A stretch of DNA of 27,663 nucleotides. Source: Patescibacteria group bacterium UBA2135. GTDB taxonomy: Bacteria > Patescibacteriota > Minisyncoccia > Phycocordibacterales > UBA2135. The stretch is from contig DCXN01000004.1 of the NCBI GenBank assembly GCA_002327685.1, forward strand, positions 1 to 27,663. The letters are read 5' to 3'. Shown in pieces: positions 14,299 to 21,289 of this stretch. Position 1 is the first letter of the stretch; each line of letters begins with the position of its first letter. The notes beneath the pieces are model-generated. The model worked only from the letters and a program-made list of their open reading frames with translations, searched no databases and was not told where the DNA came from. A program made the translations under genes and the position numbers.

Positions 14299-15642
14299 AT
14301 GAACAGAATTTTAATAGCAAACCTGAATGAACACACAGGCAAAGAGGTAACTCTCGCCGGCTGGATTGACGTACGTCGTGACCACGGCAAACTTATTTTT
14401 ATTGACGTGCGCGACAGAAGCGGCATTGTTCAGGTGGTTGTATCTCCTAAACAAGAACACGCGTATAAGGCGCTCAAAGAAGCCCGTTCAGAATGGGCTG
14501 TTGAAATTACCGGAATTGTGAATAAGCGTCCGGAGAATATGGTAAACCCAAACATTGAGACAGGCGACGTTGAGATTTCAGCACAGAAAGTAATCGTCTT
14601 AAGTAAGGCGCATGAACTGCCATTTGAGAAAGAAGAAGAGCTCAATCTTGATACATATCTTGACCATCTTCCATTTACCTTGAGGTCACGACGAGCCCGC
14701 GATATTTTTACTGTTCAAGCTGAGCTCATAAAGTCTTTTCGTGAAGGCATGTCAGAGCAGGATTTTATTGAATATCAAAACCCGATTCTTGTCGGCGGTG
14801 ATGGAGAAGGTGGGGCAGAGGCTTTCAAGGTTGAGTATTATAACGACAAAGAGGCGCTTCTTGCTACAAGTCCCCAGTTGTACAAACAAATCATGGTTGG
14901 TGTTTATGAGCAAGTTTTTACTACAACAAAGGTATTCCGGGCGGAAAAACATGCAACTTCGCGACATCTGAGCGAGGTTGTGCAAATGGATTTTGAAATG
15001 GGGTTTATCGACGATCACGAAGACGTAATGGCAGTGCTTGAGGAGACTATGCGGTATATTGTCTCCAATGTATCAAAAAAGCACAAAGATATCCTTGATA
15101 CATTTGAGGTTGCAATACCTCTTATTCCTAAAATCATCCCACGCTTAACACTTTTGGGAGCGCAAGAAATATTAAAAGAAAAATATGGCAGTGATTGTAT
15201 CGGTGAGCCTGATCTTGAACCAGAACATGAGCGTCAGATATGTGAATGGGCGCTGAAAGAACATAAATCAGATTTTGTCTTTATTACACATTTTCCGTCT
15301 AATAAGCGACCGTTTTATACATTTGTTGATGAAAAAGACGAAACGCTTTCAAAAAGCTTTGATCTTCTTTTCCGTGGTCTTGAGATTAACAGTGGAGGTC
15401 AGCGAGTTCATAACTACGAAGAGCTTTTCAAAAGGATAGAAAAGAAAGGACTTGACCCACAAGTATTCTCTTTTTATCTTGAGGCATTTAAGTATGGCAT
15501 GCCGCCGCATGGAGGATGTTCTACCGGGCTTGAGCGATTAACAGCACGATTTCTTGGACTTGAAAATGTTAAAGAAGCAACACTCTTTCCGCGGGAGATA
15601 AACAGGATAGACACGTTATTGTCAGAAAAAAGTAACCAGTAA
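14299..15642 (+). CDS. aspS: Aspartate--tRNA ligase, short form, probably non-discriminating
   Basis: Class II synthetase that activates aspartate. The 447-residue product has the N-terminal anticodon-binding fold (GWIDVRRDHGKLIFIDVRD), motif 2 (TKVFRAEKHATSRHLSE) and motif 3 (GCSTGLERLTARFLGLENV). It lacks the large insertion of standard bacterial AspRS (about 590 residues), so it is close to the archaeal/eukaryotic size class. His29 in RRDHG is the residue that, in Pseudomonas AspRS, goes with acceptance of tRNA-Asn; here this is inference. If so, Asp-tRNA-Asn would need an amidotransferase encoded elsewhere. The last three codons (SNQ) and stop lie in a repeat arm. Confidence 0.93.
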   Translation: MNRILIANLNEHTGKEVTLAGWIDVRRDHGKLIFIDVRDRSGIVQVVVSPKQEHAYKALKEARSEWAVEITGIVNKRPENMVNPNIETGDVEISAQKVIVLSKAHELPFEKEEELNLDTYLDHLPFTLRSRRARDIFTVQAELIKSFREGMSEQDFIEYQNPILVGGDGEGGAEAFKVEYYNDKEALLATSPQLYKQIMVGVYEQVFTTTKVFRAEKHATSRHLSEVVQMDFEMGFIDDHEDVMAVLEETMRYIVSNVSKKHKDILDTFEVAIPLIPKIIPRLTLLGAQEILKEKYGSDCIGEPDLEPEHERQICEWALKEHKSDFVFITHFPSNKRPFYTFVDEKDETLSKSFDLLFRGLEINSGGQRVHNYEELFKRIEKKGLDPQVFSFYLEAFKYGMPPHGGCSTGLERLTARFLGLENVKEATLFPREINRIDTLLSEKSNQ

Positions 15643-15699
15643 CTCGTAACCGGCGACTAGAAAAAAACAATAATTACCAGTTGCTGATTGCTAGTTACT
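15631..15699. repeat. Inverted repeat overlapping the aspS stop, aspS-scpA
   Basis: The left arm, 15631-15660, covers the last three aspS codons and TAA (AGTAACCAGTAACTC). The right arm, 15674-15699 (TTACCAGTTGC... to GTTACT), is an imperfect reverse complement. It ends 15 bases before the scpA ATG. A TTG at 15688 that opens a longer scpA frame lies inside the right arm. Confidence 0.7.
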
Positions 15700-15714
15700 C
15701 ACCACCATCATTTT

Positions 15715-16422
15715 ATGGAATACCAAGTAAAACTTGAGAAATTCGAGGGTCCGCTTGACCTCTTGCTTAATTTAATTGAGAAACGGAAACTTCATATAAA
15801 TGATATTGCGCTTGCCGAAATTACTGATGATTACCTGTCGTATCTTGAGAATTTTAATGAATTTCCAATTGGGCAGGCGGCGCATTTTATCCTTATTGCT
15901 TCAACGCTCGTACTAATTAAATCTCGTTCTCTTTTACCGACGCTTACGTTAACTGAGGAGGAAAAGGGAGATATTGAAGAATTAGAACGTCGTTTGCGAG
16001 AGTACCAGCGCGTTAAAGCATTAAGCGCGCACGTAAATGGTCTGTTTGGTAGTCGTCGTATTTTTAATCAACCATATGGAATCCACATTACACCAGTTTT
16101 TTCTCCTACAAGGAAAGTAACAATGGAGATACTTTTGTGGCATGTAAAAGGGCTTCTTGCCAGCTTGCCAAAGAAAGAAATGATTCCTCAGACATTAATT
16201 AAAAAAGTGGTGAGTATCGAAGAGACAATTAGTCAGCTTGCTGATCGCATCAAATCTGATTTGACACTTCGGTTTGGAGATTTTGCGCAACTTGGCAAAA
16301 CAGAGAGGATAAATGTTGTGGTTAGTTTCTTGGCATTACTTGAACTGTTTAAGCGAGGTATTGTTTCGGTAAGACAAGATAGGCACTTCGCTGATATAAC
16401 AATTGAAGGTAAGCAATCATGA
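15715..16422 (+). CDS. scpA: Segregation and condensation protein A (kleisin)
   Basis: Kleisin subunit of the SMC-ScpAB condensin, which organises and separates chromosomes. The 235-residue product opens with the family start MEYQVKLEKFEGPLDLLLNL, then IEKRKLHINDIALAEITDDY, and IASTLVLIKSRSLLP. A winged-helix C-terminus follows (VVSFLALLELFKRGIVSVRQ). The ATG at 15715 is preferred over a TTG at 15688 because that extension is repeat sequence. Directly followed by scpB; no smc gene is in the window. Confidence 0.95.
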   Translation: MEYQVKLEKFEGPLDLLLNLIEKRKLHINDIALAEITDDYLSYLENFNEFPIGQAAHFILIASTLVLIKSRSLLPTLTLTEEEKGDIEELERRLREYQRVKALSAHVNGLFGSRRIFNQPYGIHITPVFSPTRKVTMEILLWHVKGLLASLPKKEMIPQTLIKKVVSIEETISQLADRIKSDLTLRFGDFAQLGKTERINVVVSFLALLELFKRGIVSVRQDRHFADITIEGKQS

Positions 16423-16439
16423 TGATAGTAATTCGAAAC

Positions 16440-16513
16440 TACGAAAAATATCCGAAGCTACAAAAGCTCAACATTTGAAATTTTCATAGTTTCGGATTAT
16501 TCATTTTTTCGTA
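16440..16513. repeat. Stop-to-start inverted repeat, scpA-scpB
   Basis: The left arm, 16440-16460 (TACGAAAAATATCCGAAGCTA), reverse-complements 16487-16513 (TAGTTTCGGATTATTC and TTTTTTCGTA) with small indels. The right arm ends two bases before the scpB ATG. The TAGTTTCGGAT words also occur in the 36-nt gap before the histidine kinase (10389-10420). Confidence 0.8.
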
Positions 16514-16515
16514 TT

Positions 16516-17055
16516 ATGCTTTTGGAATCAAAAATTGAAGCGATTTTGTTTGTTAAGGCACAACCAGTCTCCGTTGCATTTCTTACAAAAACGTTCAAGC
16601 AGACAAAAAAAGAGGTTGAGGATGCACTTGCACATCTTGAAGAGCACTTAAAGACGCGAGGTATTCGGCTTGTATTAAAAGATGACGAAGTTTCGCTCGG
16701 GACTGCACCTGAACTTGAAACACTTATCAAAGAAGTGGTAAAGGCAGAGTTAGCCGAAGAGCTTGGGAAAGCGGCACTTGAAACACTCACCACGGTGCTT
16801 TATCATGGACCAATTAGCAAAAGCAGAATTGATTTTATCCGTGGCGTTAATTCACAATTTATCTTGCGAAACCTGTTAGTACGTGGTTTGATTGAACGGG
16901 TTACAAATTTAAAAGATAAGCGAGTATTTTTATATCGTCCTACATTTGATTTATTACAGCATCTTGGTGTTACGCGCATTACAGAACTTCCTGAATACGA
17001 CATCGTGAAGCAGGAAATCAAGGAGTTTGAAGAAACGTTTCAATCACAAGAATAG
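16516..17055 (+). CDS. scpB: Segregation and condensation protein B
   Basis: Partner of ScpA in the SMC complex; two winged-helix domains. The 179-residue product shows the family pattern: LESKIEAILFVKAQPVSVAF, KAALETLTTVLYHGPISKSR, IDFIRGVNSQFILRNLLVRG and the end TFDLLQHLGVTRITELPEY. Length is normal. Coupled to scpA through a repeat-filled gap. Confidence 0.95.
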   Translation: MLLESKIEAILFVKAQPVSVAFLTKTFKQTKKEVEDALAHLEEHLKTRGIRLVLKDDEVSLGTAPELETLIKEVVKAELAEELGKAALETLTTVLYHGPISKSRIDFIRGVNSQFILRNLLVRGLIERVTNLKDKRVFLYRPTFDLLQHLGVTRITELPEYDIVKQEIKEFEETFQSQE

Positions 17056-17121
17056 GCACTAGGCGTTAGGCGCTAGGAAAAACGAAAATTCCTAAAGCCT
17101 AAAGCCTAAAGCCTAAAGCCT
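17053..17121. repeat. Stop-to-start inverted repeat with 7-nt tandem arm, scpB to carboxypeptidase
   Basis: The left arm, 17053-17077, starts with the scpB TAG (TAGGCACTAGGCGTTAGGCG). The right arm, 17091-17121, is CCTAAAG repeated more than four times and touches the next ATG directly. TAGG in the left arm pairs with CCTA in the right at every unit. The 7-nt period puts TAA in all three frames (17093, 17100, 17107, 17114). Confidence 0.9.
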
Positions 17122-18045
17122 ATGAACAAAGAATCAATAATTATTGGAGTTCTTGCACTCGCGCTTTTAGCGACGAACTTCACTAAAATGGTAGCAGTTC
17201 ACTCTAGTCAACTCATACCTCGTCTTGCAAAAGAAGGTGAGTACGTTCGCGCGCCTGACCCATTTTTATCTGTTGACATTACCGCACAAGCGGCTTTTGT
17301 GTGGGATGTTAAAAATAATGCTCCGCTCTACGCGCGAAATGAAAACTCGCAACTTCCACTAGCATCTCTTACAAAAATGATGACTGCTCTTATTGCCGCA
17401 GAGGAAAGGGGAAGCAAACATACGGTCATAGTAACAAAAGATGCAGTACTACAAGAAGGAGACCATGGTCTTATTGTTGGGGAGAAGTGGCATTTGAAAG
17501 ATTTAATTGATTTTACATTACTTACCTCGTCAAATGATGGCGCTCGCGTTCTTGCGTCTGTTTTTGGAGGAGAGCATCTTGATGGAGAGCAGAATTCAAC
17601 AGCTCCATTTATACAGAAGATGAATCAAAAGGCATGGGAGATTGGTATGTATCAGACTTTTTTCATTAACGAATCGGGTCTTGATGCTGGCATGGAAGTG
17701 AGCGGCACGTATGGTTCCGCGCGAGATATAGCTTCTCTCGTGGAATATGTTTTACAGCAGTATCCCGATTTAATGAACGCAACACCGCGTGCGTTGTTAA
17801 CTACACACTCTCTTGATGGTACTGAGCATAATCTTGAAAATACTAATGATATTGTTGAAACATTGCCAGGAATGATTGTGTCTAAAACCGGTTTTACTGA
17901 TCTTGCCGGTGGTAATCTTGCTATTGCTTTTGACGCCGGTCCTGCGCGTCCCATAATTGCTGTTGTGCTTGGTTCAACTGAAGAAGACAGGCTTACTGAT
18001 ATAGGACAATTACTTTGGGCGTCTCTTCGTTCTATTGCACGATAA
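17122..18045 (+). CDS. D-alanyl-D-alanine carboxypeptidase (penicillin-binding protein, S11 type)
   Basis: Trims the terminal D-Ala from peptidoglycan pentapeptides. The 307-residue product has an N-terminal hydrophobic segment (about 5-20, signal or anchor) and the complete serine active site: SLTK (82-85, Ser82 nucleophile), SSN (136-138) and KTG (255-257). It lacks the long C-terminal beta domain of DacA-like proteins and is near PbpG size, so no symbol is given. It acts outside the membrane and fits functionally with the mraY-ftsW-murG genes that follow. Confidence 0.93.
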   Translation: MNKESIIIGVLALALLATNFTKMVAVHSSQLIPRLAKEGEYVRAPDPFLSVDITAQAAFVWDVKNNAPLYARNENSQLPLASLTKMMTALIAAEERGSKHTVIVTKDAVLQEGDHGLIVGEKWHLKDLIDFTLLTSSNDGARVLASVFGGEHLDGEQNSTAPFIQKMNQKAWEIGMYQTFFINESGLDAGMEVSGTYGSARDIASLVEYVLQQYPDLMNATPRALLTTHSLDGTEHNLENTNDIVETLPGMIVSKTGFTDLAGGNLAIAFDAGPARPIIAVVLGSTEEDRLTDIGQLLWASLRSIAR

Positions 18046-18052
18046 AAACCAT

Positions 18053-18075
18053 CCCACAAGATCTGGTCTTGTGGG
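18053..18075 (+). terminator. Hairpin after the carboxypeptidase gene, possible terminator
   Basis: CCCACAAG (18053-18060) pairs with CTTGTGGG (18068-18075). Only GTCTT follows, so the U-tract is poor. The next gene's -35 box (TTGACT, 18079) starts three bases later. Confidence 0.45.
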
Positions 18076-18078
18076 GTC

Positions 18079-18107
18079 TTGACTAACTGATTTGAGTGTG
18101 ATATGAT
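18079..18107 (+). promoter_or_regulatory. Promoter of the 18149 gene
   Basis: TTGACT (18079-18084), 17-nt spacer, TATGAT (18102-18107). The predicted start near 18114 gives a leader of about 35 nt, which carries a strong Shine-Dalgarno AAGGAGG (18137-18143) five bases before the ATG. This site decides the start and contrasts with the neighbouring core genes. Confidence 0.85.
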
Positions 18108-18148
18108 GTAATTGTAGTTCTTTTTATACAAACAAGAAGGAGGCAGAA

Positions 18149-18685
18149 ATGCTGACAAGAGCAGGATTGCTGGAGCTTCCAACCTTTCCTCTTTTGGGAG
18201 AAGACGCTCCAAAAATATTGGTGAGCTTGTGCCTTACCAATGGGAGATTCGTACCAGGCAGGATTCCATTCAAGGGGGAAGTTTCTCGCACCTCGACTTC
18301 TACACAAAAAGATTCAGAGAATCAAGTTGTCCAAAATTTGCCGAATGTGACAATTCAGAATCTTCGAAAAGGGCTTTCTCGTTTTGGATTTCGGCGTGTG
18401 GATGTACACCGTAAGATAAAAAGATACGAGCATGCCAGAAAAACGCAGTTCGTTGTCAACTTTTTGTTTACAAAGACAGACAACGATCAGCTTCCGCTTG
18501 TGTTTGATCATAAGACGGAAAAGGCAATTCGTGATCTTGCCATGATGCCGTGGGGTTGGGCGCATATCTATGATAATCCTGGCGGGCCCGTTAGCATTAT
18601 CCTTCTTAATAGGAGCCCCGACGTGCTAGCTCAACACACTATCGTTGCTCGTAAGGGGATTCTGCAAGTAGAAGCAGTTGCATAA
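18149..18685 (+). CDS. Uncharacterised protein (178 aa), probably truncated by an in-frame stop
   Basis: No family recognised. The 178-residue product begins MLTRAGLLELPTFPLLGEDA and has a Ser/Thr/Gln-rich stretch near 48-62, a basic region (about 72-95), and a Trp/Gly-rich segment MMPWGWAHIYDNPGGP. No signal peptide or membrane helix. The start is firmly set by AAGGAGG. The same frame continues for 57 sense codons after the TAA at 18683-18685, to a second TAA at 18857, 19 bases before a strong terminator. The original protein was therefore probably 236 residues. Confidence 0.75.
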   Translation: MLTRAGLLELPTFPLLGEDAPKILVSLCLTNGRFVPGRIPFKGEVSRTSTSTQKDSENQVVQNLPNVTIQNLRKGLSRFGFRRVDVHRKIKRYEHARKTQFVVNFLFTKTDNDQLPLVFDHKTEKAIRDLAMMPWGWAHIYDNPGGPVSIILLNRSPDVLAQHTIVARKGILQVEAVA

Positions 18686-18859
18686 TCTCCACAATCTCTT
18701 GAACCGGTGAATTCCCTTGAGGAACTTAGTTTTCCAATAGGTGGCGAATTTTCTGAAGTCTCATCCAAGGAAGAGTTCGCTGATCAGCCGTTTTCAGGGG
18801 TTCCCGTTCCAATACGGCAGTTCTTGCAGGTTTTAAAGAGGCGGTCAGAGCAGACTTAA
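18686..18859 (+). pseudogene. In-frame continuation of the 18149 gene after its stop
   Basis: Fifty-seven sense codons in the frame of the upstream gene, starting SPQSLEPVNSLEELSFPIGG and ending VPIRQFLQVLKRRSEQT, then TAA. It has no start codon or Shine-Dalgarno site of its own. A single C-to-T change (CAA to TAA) would explain the break. Stop read-through, a recent mutation or a sequencing error are all possible. Confidence 0.55.
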
Positions 18860-18877
18860 CATTCGCCTCAACTTATT

Positions 18878-18914
18878 ATGTCCCGTGCATCCTAGATGCA
18901 CGGGACATTTTTTT
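18878..18914 (+). terminator. Strong intrinsic terminator after the 18149 gene
   Basis: ATGTCCCGTGCAT (18878-18890) pairs perfectly with 18896-18908 (13 bp, loop CCTAG), followed by seven T (18908-18914). Confidence 0.92.
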
Positions 18915-18930
18915 ATTTCAATGTTATAAT
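18902..18930 (+). promoter_or_regulatory. Leaderless promoter of mraY, overlapping a terminator
   Basis: TATAAT (18925-18930) with an extended TG-T motif (18922-18924) stands exactly six bases before the mraY ATG. GGGACA (18902-18907), four of six matches to TTGACA at 17-nt spacing, lies in the right arm of the preceding terminator. Confidence 0.75.
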
Positions 18931-18936
18931 AATAAA

Positions 18937-19989
18937 ATGGAAATTATTGACGTCATTAAAGTATTTGTGCCGGCGACAGTTGCTTTTTTTCTCGGAATAG
19001 CAATAACTCCGTTTATAAGCCATTACTTGTACAAACATAAACTTTGGAAGAAAAAAGCGCGGAATAATGCGTTAGGTGGAGGAAAAACGCCGTTGTTCTA
19101 CAAATTACATAAAAAGAAGGAAGTCGGAACACCTCGGATGGGCGGTGTAGTTATTTGGCTTTCTGCCGTCACGACGATTATAGGGTTTTTACTTCTTGCG
19201 AAATTCTATCCGAATTCAGCAACTGAAAAGCTCAATTTTTTAAGTCGCAATCAGACATGGCTGCCACTTTTTACGCTTATCACAGCATCGCTTGTTGGGC
19301 TTTTTGATGACTTTCTAGTTATTTTTAACCGTGGTGGATATGTTGCAGGTGGCCTACCGCTTTCTTTTCGTATTGCGACGGTTCTTGGTATTGGTGCCGT
19401 TGGAGCGTGGTGGTTTTTCGCGAAGCTAGGGGTTAGCGTTATTAACATTCCTTTTTTCGGAGAATTGTCACTCGGCATCTTTTTTATTCCATTTTTTATG
19501 TTTGTCATGCTCGCGCTTTTTTCTGGTGGAATCATTGACGGCATAGACGGGCTTGCCGGTGGAACTCTCGCCGCAGCATTTGCGGCATATGCTGGGATTG
19601 CTTTTTTCCAGAGCCAGATAGACCTTGCGGCATTTTCAGCGGTTATTGTGGGGGGAATTCTTGCGTTTCTGTGGTTTAACATTCCTCCGGCGCGATTTTT
19701 CATGTCTGAAACAGGTATTCTGGGACTTACTACAACGCTTGCAGTTGTCGCATTTCTTACTCAAGCTGTGGTCGTCTTGCCTCTTATCGCATTTCTCTTG
19801 TTTGCGGCACCAGCGTCAGTTATTATCCAAATTACCTCAAAAAAGCTTTTTAACAGAAAAGTGTTTCTCATCGCTCCCATTCATCATCATTTTGAAGCGC
19901 TAGGTTGGCCACCGTATAAGGTCACCATGCGTTTTTGGATTTTGAGCGGTGTACTTGCGATTTTGGGAATGGTGATAGCGTTAATATGA
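18937..19989 (+). CDS. mraY: Phospho-N-acetylmuramoyl-pentapeptide-transferase
   Basis: Membrane enzyme that transfers phospho-MurNAc-pentapeptide to undecaprenyl phosphate, forming lipid I. The 350-residue polytopic product has the conserved cytoplasmic motifs: KEVGTPRMGGVV (about 62-72), GLFDDF (121-126), GIIDGIDGLAGG (about 198-209) and PIHHHFEALGWPPYKV (about 312-327). The Asp residues and the HHH loop of the active site are present. It heads mraY-ftsW-murG, the lipid I/II segment of a division and cell-wall cluster. Confidence 0.96.
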   Translation: MEIIDVIKVFVPATVAFFLGIAITPFISHYLYKHKLWKKKARNNALGGGKTPLFYKLHKKKEVGTPRMGGVVIWLSAVTTIIGFLLLAKFYPNSATEKLNFLSRNQTWLPLFTLITASLVGLFDDFLVIFNRGGYVAGGLPLSFRIATVLGIGAVGAWWFFAKLGVSVINIPFFGELSLGIFFIPFFMFVMLALFSGGIIDGIDGLAGGTLAAAFAAYAGIAFFQSQIDLAAFSAVIVGGILAFLWFNIPPARFFMSETGILGLTTTLAVVAFLTQAVVVLPLIAFLLFAAPASVIIQITSKKLFNRKVFLIAPIHHHFEALGWPPYKVTMRFWILSGVLAILGMVIALI

Positions 19990-19993
19990 AATA

Positions 19994-20082
19994 AAATATC
20001 AAAATGCAAAATGACAATGAAAAATTAAAAAATATTTTTACATTTTAAATTATCGTTTTGATTTTTGCTTTTTACATTTTGC
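19994..20082. repeat. 89-bp repeat, left copy flanking ftsW
   Basis: The reverse complement of this segment matches 21181-21269 at 86 of 89 positions (differences at element positions 6, 28 and 50). It starts four bases after the mraY stop and ends four bases before the ftsW ATG. It is itself an imperfect palindrome built of CAAAATGCAAAATG-type words around an AAAATATTTTT centre. Confidence 0.92.
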
Positions 20083-20086
20083 TATT

Positions 20087-21178
20087 ATGAAAAAAGTTGA
20101 CCCTTGGTTCCTCGGTATCGTGCTCCTGCTTACTGGGGTAGGATTTCTTATCTTTTCGTCAGCGGCACTTGGTCTTTTGGCGCGTGATGGCGGCGCGCAG
20201 CTTTCCTCTGTTATCTTTAGTCAACTTTTTTTTGGTCTTGGCTTGGGTCTCTCCTCGTTTTTTGTTGTCTCGCGTATCAATTACAAGGTGTGGAGGAAAT
20301 ATGCATTTTATATTTTTCTTTTTTCAGTCATTGCAACAGCGCTTGTGTTTGTTCCGAAAATCGGACTAGAACTCAAAGGGGCGGCGCGCTGGCTTTCTAT
20401 CGGTCCGTTTACTGTGCAACCCGCGGAATTTCTTAAAATTGGTTTGGTGCTTTATCTTGCCGCGTGGTTTTCTGCATTCCGCAATAAAGTGCACTCACTT
20501 AAATATGGACTTATCCCGCTTTTTGCTTTTTTAGGAGTTGTTGGTTTTCTCCTTGTTAAGCAGCCCGACACAGGAACACTGGTAGTGTTATTTGCTGCCG
20601 CGGTCGGTATTTTTTTTACAAGCGGCGCGCGCCTCAGGGATGTCTTTACCCTTATAATGGTAGCGATAGGAGGACTTGCGGTAATTGTATATATAAAACC
20701 GTATATTCAACAGCGAATACTTACTTTTCTCAATCCGTTTTCTGATATTCAAGGAGCTGGTTGGCAAATCGGACAGGCATCTATCGCAATTGGATCAGGA
20801 GGACTCTTTGGTAGGGGATTTGGCCAAGGTGTGCAAAAATTCACATACTTACCAGAGCCAATCAGTGATTCAATTTTTGCAGTTGCCGCTGAAGAATTTG
20901 GGCTTGTTGGCGCGCTTGTCATTATATCGCTTTTTGTATTTTTTGCAGTTCGTGGTTTTCATATTGCGCAGAGAGCACCAGATTATTTTTCTAGACTGAC
21001 AGTCGTCGGAATTGTTATACTGATAGCAGGTCAAGCATTCTTGAATATTGGTTCTATGCTGGGGGTTTTCCCTTTAACCGGACTCCCGCTTCCTTTTATT
21101 AGCCATGGCGGAACCGCAATGCTTTTTACCTTTATTGGCTCTGGAATAATACTTAATATCTCACGATATATCAAGTAA
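20087..21178 (+). CDS. ftsW: SEDS-family peptidoglycan polymerase FtsW
   Basis: Polymerises lipid II into glycan strands at the septum. The 363-residue product has about ten membrane helices and the SEDS signatures: QPAEFLKIGLVLYLAAW, KQPDTGTLVVL, PEPISDSIFAVAAEEFGLVG (about 255-274) and ISHGGTAMLFTFIGSGIILN near the end. RodA is the alternative; position between mraY and murG favours FtsW. The whole gene is enclosed by 89-bp inverted repeats. Confidence 0.9.
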   Translation: MKKVDPWFLGIVLLLTGVGFLIFSSAALGLLARDGGAQLSSVIFSQLFFGLGLGLSSFFVVSRINYKVWRKYAFYIFLFSVIATALVFVPKIGLELKGAARWLSIGPFTVQPAEFLKIGLVLYLAAWFSAFRNKVHSLKYGLIPLFAFLGVVGFLLVKQPDTGTLVVLFAAAVGIFFTSGARLRDVFTLIMVAIGGLAVIVYIKPYIQQRILTFLNPFSDIQGAGWQIGQASIAIGSGGLFGRGFGQGVQKFTYLPEPISDSIFAVAAEEFGLVGALVIISLFVFFAVRGFHIAQRAPDYFSRLTVVGIVILIAGQAFLNIGSMLGVFPLTGLPLPFISHGGTAMLFTFIGSGIILNISRYIK

Positions 21179-21180
21179 AT

Positions 21181-21269
21181 GCAAAGTGTAAAAAGCAAAA
21201 ATCAAAATGATAATTTAAAATGTAAAAATGTTTTTTAATTTTTCATTGTCATTTTGCATTTTGATATTT
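21181..21269. repeat. 89-bp repeat, right copy flanking ftsW (inverted)
   Basis: Inverted copy of 19994-20082, 86 of 89 identical. It starts two bases after the ftsW stop. A short TTTAATC direct repeat (21268-21286) follows up to the murG ATG at 21290. Confidence 0.92.
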
Positions 21270-21289
21270 AATCTTTAATCTTTAATATT

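Noticed and set aside
19994..21269. Composite transposon carrying ftsW
   Set aside because: No transposase, no target-site duplication seen, and ftsW is in its expected place between mraY and murG.
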